From an uncultured Bacillota bacterium (GTDB lineage Bacteria; Bacillota_I; Bacilli_A; Erysipelotrichales; Erysipelotrichaceae), in assembly GCA_949287785.1 (NCBI GenBank), contig CASEHR010000149.1:1-8572 (forward strand): a stretch of 8,572 bases of DNA, written 5' to 3'. Positions 5,372 through 8,572 of this stretch are shown here, piece by piece. Position numbers and translations under genes: made by a program. Within the stretch, counting starts at the first letter, position 1, and each line of letters opens with the position of its first letter. Below the pieces are notes generated by a model. The model worked only from the letters and a program-made list of their open reading frames with translations. It was not told where the DNA came from and did not search any database.

Positions 5372-6026
5372 CGATATCGACACGGTGATCTTTGACCTTG
5401 ACGGTCTGCTCATCGACAGCGAGCGATCATTTTATGATATGGATGAGCGCTTCTTAAAGCATTTTGGTCACTCATTCAGTCTTGAGGATTATGTCCGTTT
5501 CCATTGCGGCAAGACGATCATCGACAATATCACTCTTTTTATTCAAAAATACGCATTACCGATCACCCTGGATGAAGGCCTGATAATGATCAACGAAGAG
5601 ATCGAAAAAGAGACACAAAAAGGTATCCCATTAAAAAAAGGCGCCAAAGAACTACTAGACTACCTGAAAATAAACGGTTATAAGATCGTTCTGGCTACCT
5701 CAAGTGTCAAGGACCGGGCTTTGACCATATTGGAAAAAGACGGTGTTCTCGACTATTTCGATGCCTGTGTCTTCGGCAATGAAGTAAAAGCCGGGAAACC
5801 TCACCCTGATGTCTTTTTGAAAGCTGCTGACAAGGTAAATGCCGATCCGGATACCTGTCTTGTCCTTGAAGATAGTGAAGCCGGTATCAAAGCCGCGCAT
5901 AATGCCGGTATGAGAGTCATCTGCATTCCGGACCTGAAAGAACCTGACCATGATCACATCATACTGACAAGTGCGATCCTTCATTCGCTCGATGAAGTCA
6001 TCACCTATCTTAAAAGACGCCGTTAA
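5343..6026 (+). CDS. HAD-superfamily IA hydrolase, beta-phosphoglucomutase/phosphatase-like
   Basis: A 227-aa cytoplasmic HAD enzyme. Motif I is FDLDGLLIDSE (17-27) with nucleophile Asp18 and acid/base Asp20. An alpha-helical C1 cap follows (about 28-95). Motif II is LATSS (117-121), motif III lysine lies in GKPHPDVF (151-158), and motif IV is LEDSEAGIKAA (175-185). All catalytic residues are present, so it should hydrolyse or transfer phosphate on a small molecule; whether it is a sugar-phosphate phosphatase or a beta-phosphoglucomutase cannot be decided. The start overlaps the previous gene by 29 bp (ATG 5343) or 23 bp (ATG 5349). Neither has a ribosome site, so translation is probably coupled to the upstream gene and the exact start is uncertain. 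It is the last gene of the plus-strand operon: its final codons form the left arm of the terminator and its stop lies in the loop. Confidence 0.9.
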   Translation: MTMEAEIRINDIDTVIFDLDGLLIDSERSFYDMDERFLKHFGHSFSLEDYVRFHCGKTIIDNITLFIQKYALPITLDEGLIMINEEIEKETQKGIPLKKGAKELLDYLKINGYKIVLATSSVKDRALTILEKDGVLDYFDACVFGNEVKAGKPHPDVFLKAADKVNADPDTCLVLEDSEAGIKAAHNAGMRVICIPDLKEPDHDHIILTSAILHSLDEVITYLKRRR

Positions 6027-6037
6027 GCGTCTTTTTT
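6012..6037. terminator. Bidirectional Rho-independent terminator shared by convergent genes
   Basis: A 9-bp stem, AAAAGACGC (6012-6020) pairing with GCGTCTTTT (6027-6035), around the 6-nt loop CGTTAA (6021-6026), followed by T at 6036-6037 (six T in all, 6032-6037). On the plus strand it ends the four-gene operon. On the minus strand the same hairpin has a shorter T run (TTTT, 6015-6012) and could terminate the patatin transcript. Both stop codons lie in the loop. Confidence 0.85.
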
Positions 6038-6883
6038 CTTAAAGCGTCTGATCAGTTCTTCACTTCTTTGTGCCATATCATCATAGCCAAGCTGATATAA
6101 AAGCCTCAGATTAGGCTTATCACCGGTCAGCCTTTTGACCGGTATCACTTTAGATGGATACATATATACCGCTTTATTCTCAGCGACAAGACCGTTGATG
6201 ATATCGATCTGCTTTTGATAGTTGATATGTCTGACAGCATAGTCTTTTTCAACATTGGGATACTTCTTGTACATCGTACGCATGATACTCTTAACTAAAG
6301 CGGTAGCCTCCTTACGGACATATCCCTTTGGTTTTGTCGTGATGATCAGGAATTCATCAGCACCATCCCTGATCGCTTCTTCGATCGGGATCATCTTGGT
6401 GATACCGCCATCAAGATAATCTCTTCCTTCATAGTTGACGACTTTGCCGATGACCGGCAATGTACATGCCGCCTTGAGCAATAACATATCCTTATCGATA
6501 TCCTTGACCTTCAAGAAGAATGTCCCCTTTTCCATGTCATAAATACCGATCGAAGCATCACAAGCCGATCGTCTGGCCTTATCGATATCATAATGCTTGA
6601 TGACCGGCAAGATATGTTCAAACAGATAATCGTAACCGACATAGCAGTGCTCCCGGATAAGCGGCCGGATACCGATCAGTTCTTTATCAGCGATATGATT
6701 AGTCGACAGATCATAAAGATAGTCGATATTCTTACAAAGGTACGAACAAAGATGCACTGCCCCTGTCGATATGCCATAGGCTGCATCAAACTCGATACCG
6801 TTATCGATAAGCCAGGCCAGACACCCGGCTGTATAAGCGCCGCGCATCCCGCCGCCTTCCAAGACTAATGAAATCTTTTTCAT
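6023..6883 (-). CDS. Patatin-like phospholipase (RssA/YjjU-type)
   Basis: A 286-aa patatin-family serine acyl hydrolase. The oxyanion-hole glycine motif GGGMRG is at residues 10-15, the nucleophile elbow GISTG at 37-41 with Ser39, and the catalytic Asp158 in DGGI (158-161). This Ser-Asp dyad is complete, so the protein should cleave ester bonds in phospholipids or other acyl lipids. The length and the C-terminal part with VYMYPSKVIPVKRLTGD resemble the bacterial YjjU subgroup. No signal peptide is visible, suggesting a cytoplasmic or membrane-peripheral location. The start has AGGAG (6895-6891) 7 nt upstream, which includes the last base of the preceding stop codon. It is the last gene after cls and the 84-aa gene, a context that supports a role in phospholipid turnover. 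The 3' end overlaps the HAD gene by 4 bp. Confidence 0.92.
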   Translation of the reverse strand: MKKISLVLEGGGMRGAYTAGCLAWLIDNGIEFDAAYGISTGAVHLCSYLCKNIDYLYDLSTNHIADKELIGIRPLIREHCYVGYDYLFEHILPVIKHYDIDKARRSACDASIGIYDMEKGTFFLKVKDIDKDMLLLKAACTLPVIGKVVNYEGRDYLDGGITKMIPIEEAIRDGADEFLIITTKPKGYVRKEATALVKSIMRTMYKKYPNVEKDYAVRHINYQKQIDIINGLVAENKAVYMYPSKVIPVKRLTGDKPNLRLLYQLGYDDMAQRSEELIRRFKKKDA

Positions 6884-6894
6884 GATCTATCTCC

Positions 6895-7149
6895 TTATTT
6901 ATGTTTGAAACGATAATACTCTTCATCCTTCAAGGCATCGATAAACGTATCTTCCCGATCATCAAAGTAAAATATCGTATCCCGATACAACAGAATAAAA
7001 TCTTCTTCAGTCAGACGAAAGCGTGTCCCACCTTTTGTGATGATGTACATATCACCTTTTCTTATGACCAGCGCATTATCTTCCGTATAGATATGTTCAC
7101 CGGCTTTAAGATAAGCCAGTGTTTCATTTAACCCGGTCAATTTGATCAT
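6895..7149 (-). CDS. Unidentified 84-aa protein between cardiolipin synthase and patatin
   Basis: I do not recognise this family. The product is 84 aa, with no membrane helix and no signal peptide. The N-terminal half alternates hydrophobic and charged residues (YLKAGEHIYTEDNALVIRKG, then MYIITKG), suggesting two or three beta hairpins. The C-terminal half is rich in acidic and aromatic residues (DTIFYFDDREDTF, EEYYRFKHK), suggesting helices. It starts 9 nt after the cls stop and ends 11 nt before the patatin start, so co-expression with the lipid genes is very likely. No ribosome site precedes ATG 7149, but a TAAAAT box ends 6 nt before it. The conserved operon position rather than any motif is the argument that it is real. 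A role as an accessory or regulatory partner of either lipid enzyme would be speculation. Confidence 0.75.
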   Translation of the reverse strand: MIKLTGLNETLAYLKAGEHIYTEDNALVIRKGDMYIITKGGTRFRLTEEDFILLYRDTIFYFDDREDTFIDALKDEEYYRFKHK

Positions 7150-7155
7150 ACGCTA

Positions 7156-7185
7156 ATTTTACATTAAAGGCGCAAAGACATTCAA
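7156..7185 (-). promoter_or_regulatory. Weak internal promoter candidate before the 84-aa gene
   Basis: On the minus strand TTGAAT (7185-7180, 4 of 6), an 18-bp spacer and TAAAAT (7161-7156, 5 of 6), with 6 nt (TAGCGT) to ATG 7149. The geometry repeats that of the two stronger extended -10 promoters in this window, and the gene lacks a ribosome site. The box lies across the cls stop codon. It could be chance in an A+T-rich junction. Confidence 0.25.
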
Positions 7186-8502
7186 TATCGCCTGGATAAG
7201 CCTGATCACGACATTGGTCTTTCTGACTTTATCTATCGTCATCTCTTCCGATGATCGTAATGTATTAAGATAATCCTCTTTCATCTTCATGATCTCATCG
7301 TGTCTTGATATCAAAACGCCGCATTCATAGTTCAGATAATATGAGCGGTAATCCATATTATAGGTACCGATCGAAGCGATCTTATCGTCGACGATGATGA
7401 GTTTGGAATGGATAAAGCCCGGTGTATATTCATATACTTTCACACCGGCTTTAAGCAAGATCGGATAATGTGATCGGGTCAGCATGAATACTGTCTTCTT
7501 ATCCGGGATATGCGGGACGGTTATTATGACTTCAACGCCCGATTTAGCCGCTAAGCAAAGAGCATTGACCATATCGTAATCCAATACGAGATACGGCGTA
7601 TGGATGTAGATGTACTTTTTGGCATGCGTTATGAGCATCGTGTGAACATTACGCGCCAGATCTTCTTCGTCCGTCGGGCTGTCACTGAACGGAAGGATCA
7701 GATCATCGATCGACACTGTATCATAACGATATTTAAAATCGATATGATCGAGCCTTTCTTCATTAGGAACGGTAGCATTATAAAACTGGATGAACATAAG
7801 CGTAAATGACCATACCGCCTCACCTTCCAGTCTGACCCCGGTGTCCTTCCAATGACCGAACCTGACGATACGGTTGATATATTCATCAGCGATATTATAA
7901 CCGCCGGTAAAAGCCACCCGATTATCGATCACGACCATCTTGCGATGGGAACGATTGTTGGTCTTTGACAGCAAGGACAGACGGATCGAAACCGGCGAAA
8001 AGGCATGACAATGGATCCCGATCGAACGCATGTTCTGGTCAAAGTTTTCCGGTAAACACGTAATACATCCGCCATCATCATACATGAAATACACCTTGAC
8101 CCCCTGAGCGATCCTCTCTTTCAAAGCCTTGACCAATGTCTTGAGCATATAACCGTCTTTGACGATAAATGTTTCAATGAAGATGAAGTGTTTCGCTTTT
8201 TCGATCTCAACCAGAAGATCACTGAAATAGTCTTCACCGATGGCGTAGTATTTGATATCGGTATCCCGGTAATAAGGATAATGCCCGTTCTCTTTGACAT
8301 AGCGATAGATGTAAGCCACATCGGGATCATCGATCGCAACTTCATCATTCTCTTTTAGAATATTCTTGCTTTCATCGAAACTGTCTTTGATTCTGCCTCT
8401 TAAAGCCTTGGGGACCTTCCTTTCAGCAAACATCAGATAGATGATCCCACCTACCAGCGGCAATAATCCGATGATCAGAGCCCAGGCAAGCTTATAAGAC
8501 AT
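7159..8502 (-). CDS. cls: Cardiolipin synthase (phospholipase D superfamily), N-terminus apparently truncated
   Basis: A 447-aa membrane enzyme that joins two phosphatidylglycerol molecules to make cardiolipin and glycerol. Both catalytic HKD motifs are intact: HRKMVVID with GGYN (186-203; His186, Lys188, Asp193) and HSKLIIVD with GTYN (365-382; His365, Lys367, Asp372). One hydrophobic helix is present (about 5-25, LAWALIIGLLPLVGGIIYLM). Family members of this type are usually near 480-510 aa and have an earlier membrane helix before the conserved SYKLAW segment. Here the reading frame begins one residue before SYK, with a TGA eight codons upstream (8526-8524), further stops beyond, and no ribosome site. 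The first helix is therefore missing. ATG 8502 may not be a real start; the true 5' end was probably lost at a junction near 8500. It precedes the 84-aa and patatin genes on the same strand. Confidence 0.9.
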   Translation of the reverse strand: MSYKLAWALIIGLLPLVGGIIYLMFAERKVPKALRGRIKDSFDESKNILKENDEVAIDDPDVAYIYRYVKENGHYPYYRDTDIKYYAIGEDYFSDLLVEIEKAKHFIFIETFIVKDGYMLKTLVKALKERIAQGVKVYFMYDDGGCITCLPENFDQNMRSIGIHCHAFSPVSIRLSLLSKTNNRSHRKMVVIDNRVAFTGGYNIADEYINRIVRFGHWKDTGVRLEGEAVWSFTLMFIQFYNATVPNEERLDHIDFKYRYDTVSIDDLILPFSDSPTDEEDLARNVHTMLITHAKKYIYIHTPYLVLDYDMVNALCLAAKSGVEVIITVPHIPDKKTVFMLTRSHYPILLKAGVKVYEYTPGFIHSKLIIVDDKIASIGTYNMDYRSYYLNYECGVLISRHDEIMKMKEDYLNTLRSSEEMTIDKVRKTNVVIRLIQAILNVFAPLM

Positions 8503-8504
8503 AT

Positions 8505-8572
8505 GAATTTGAAACAGATGCTTTCAGTACTTACGCTATCATCAGAGGCAATAGGATCGTAGTTGATACTAG
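8505..8572 (+). pseudogene. Possible surface-protein fragment reading off the right edge
   Basis: The plus frame starting at GAA 8505 is open to the window end and reads EFETDAFSTYAII and then RGNRIVVDT. The pattern FETDxFSTYAI is one I know from bacterial cell-surface and adhesin repeat domains of Bacillota, where FETDHFSTY is common. The frame is closed upstream by TGA at 8472-8474 and offers no good start codon or ribosome site, so it is not a normal gene beginning. It abuts the point where cls loses its N-terminus. It may be an internal piece of a longer gene joined here by rearrangement, or by a contig-end assembly error. With only 22 codons the recognition is tentative. Confidence 0.3.

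Noticed and set aside
5700..5984. 94-aa minus-strand open frame inside the HAD gene
   Set aside because: All HAD catalytic motifs are read on the plus strand here; the antisense frame has no ribosome site or known motif.
6593..6868. 91-aa plus-strand open frame
   Set aside because: Antisense to the patatin nucleophile region, whose GGGMRG and GISTG motifs are unambiguous on the minus strand.
8531..8572. Minus-strand hydrophobic frame STTILLPLMIA as the missing first helix of cls
   Set aside because: It is in a different frame from cls, ends at TAA 8533-8531, and the opposite strand gives a better protein-like reading (FETDAFSTYAII).
1..8572. CRISPR array, tRNA, insertion sequence or defence system
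   Set aside because: No spaced direct DNA repeats, cloverleaf sequence, transposase, or recognisable defence gene was seen on either strand; the helicase has normal PcrA motifs and no defence partner.

Overview
The window looks like chromosomal DNA of a low-to-moderate GC Bacillota, perhaps of the Erysipelotrichia type. This rests on protein style only: a PcrA-like helicase, a PadR regulator paired with a HAAS/DUF4097 protein, a VanY-type cell-wall protein and a clostridial-style cardiolipin synthase, with AGGAGG-type ribosome sites. Genes are tightly packed and there is no gene-free stretch over 100 bases inside the window. I see no tRNA, rRNA, CRISPR array, insertion sequence or phage gene.

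Layout. (1) Bases 1-2658, minus strand: a padR-type repressor, then a HAAS-DUF4097 protein whose start overlaps the padR stop, then a UvrD/PcrA helicase that runs off the left edge. (2) Bases 2659-2749: a 91-bp divergent control region with back-to-back promoters and a palindrome that could be the PadR operator. (3) Bases 2750-6026, plus strand: four genes joined by overlapping ends (SAM-dependent methyltransferase, RluA-type pseudouridine synthase, membrane-anchored VanY/M15B-like protein, HAD phosphatase), closed by a hairpin terminator at 6012-6037. (4) Bases 6023-8502, minus strand: cardiolipin synthase, an unidentified 84-aa protein and a patatin-like phospholipase, converging on the same terminator. 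(5) Bases 8503-8572: sequence that does not continue the cardiolipin synthase gene and reads on the plus strand like a piece of a surface protein.

How they may work together. The plus operon begins with two probable RNA-modification enzymes and continues into an envelope protein and a small-molecule phosphatase. The minus operon on the right is a phospholipid module. The PadR/HAAS-DUF4097 pair resembles envelope-stress sensing pairs, but here the DUF4097 protein has no membrane segment.

The points most worth a second look are: the VanY-like protein has lost every expected zinc ligand and the catalytic Glu, so it is probably a pseudoenzyme; pcrA and the methyltransferase appear to have leaderless mRNAs driven by extended -10 promoters; two convergent genes share one TTAA as both stop codons, inside the loop of their terminator; and the right edge looks like a rearrangement or assembly junction that removed the cls N-terminus.
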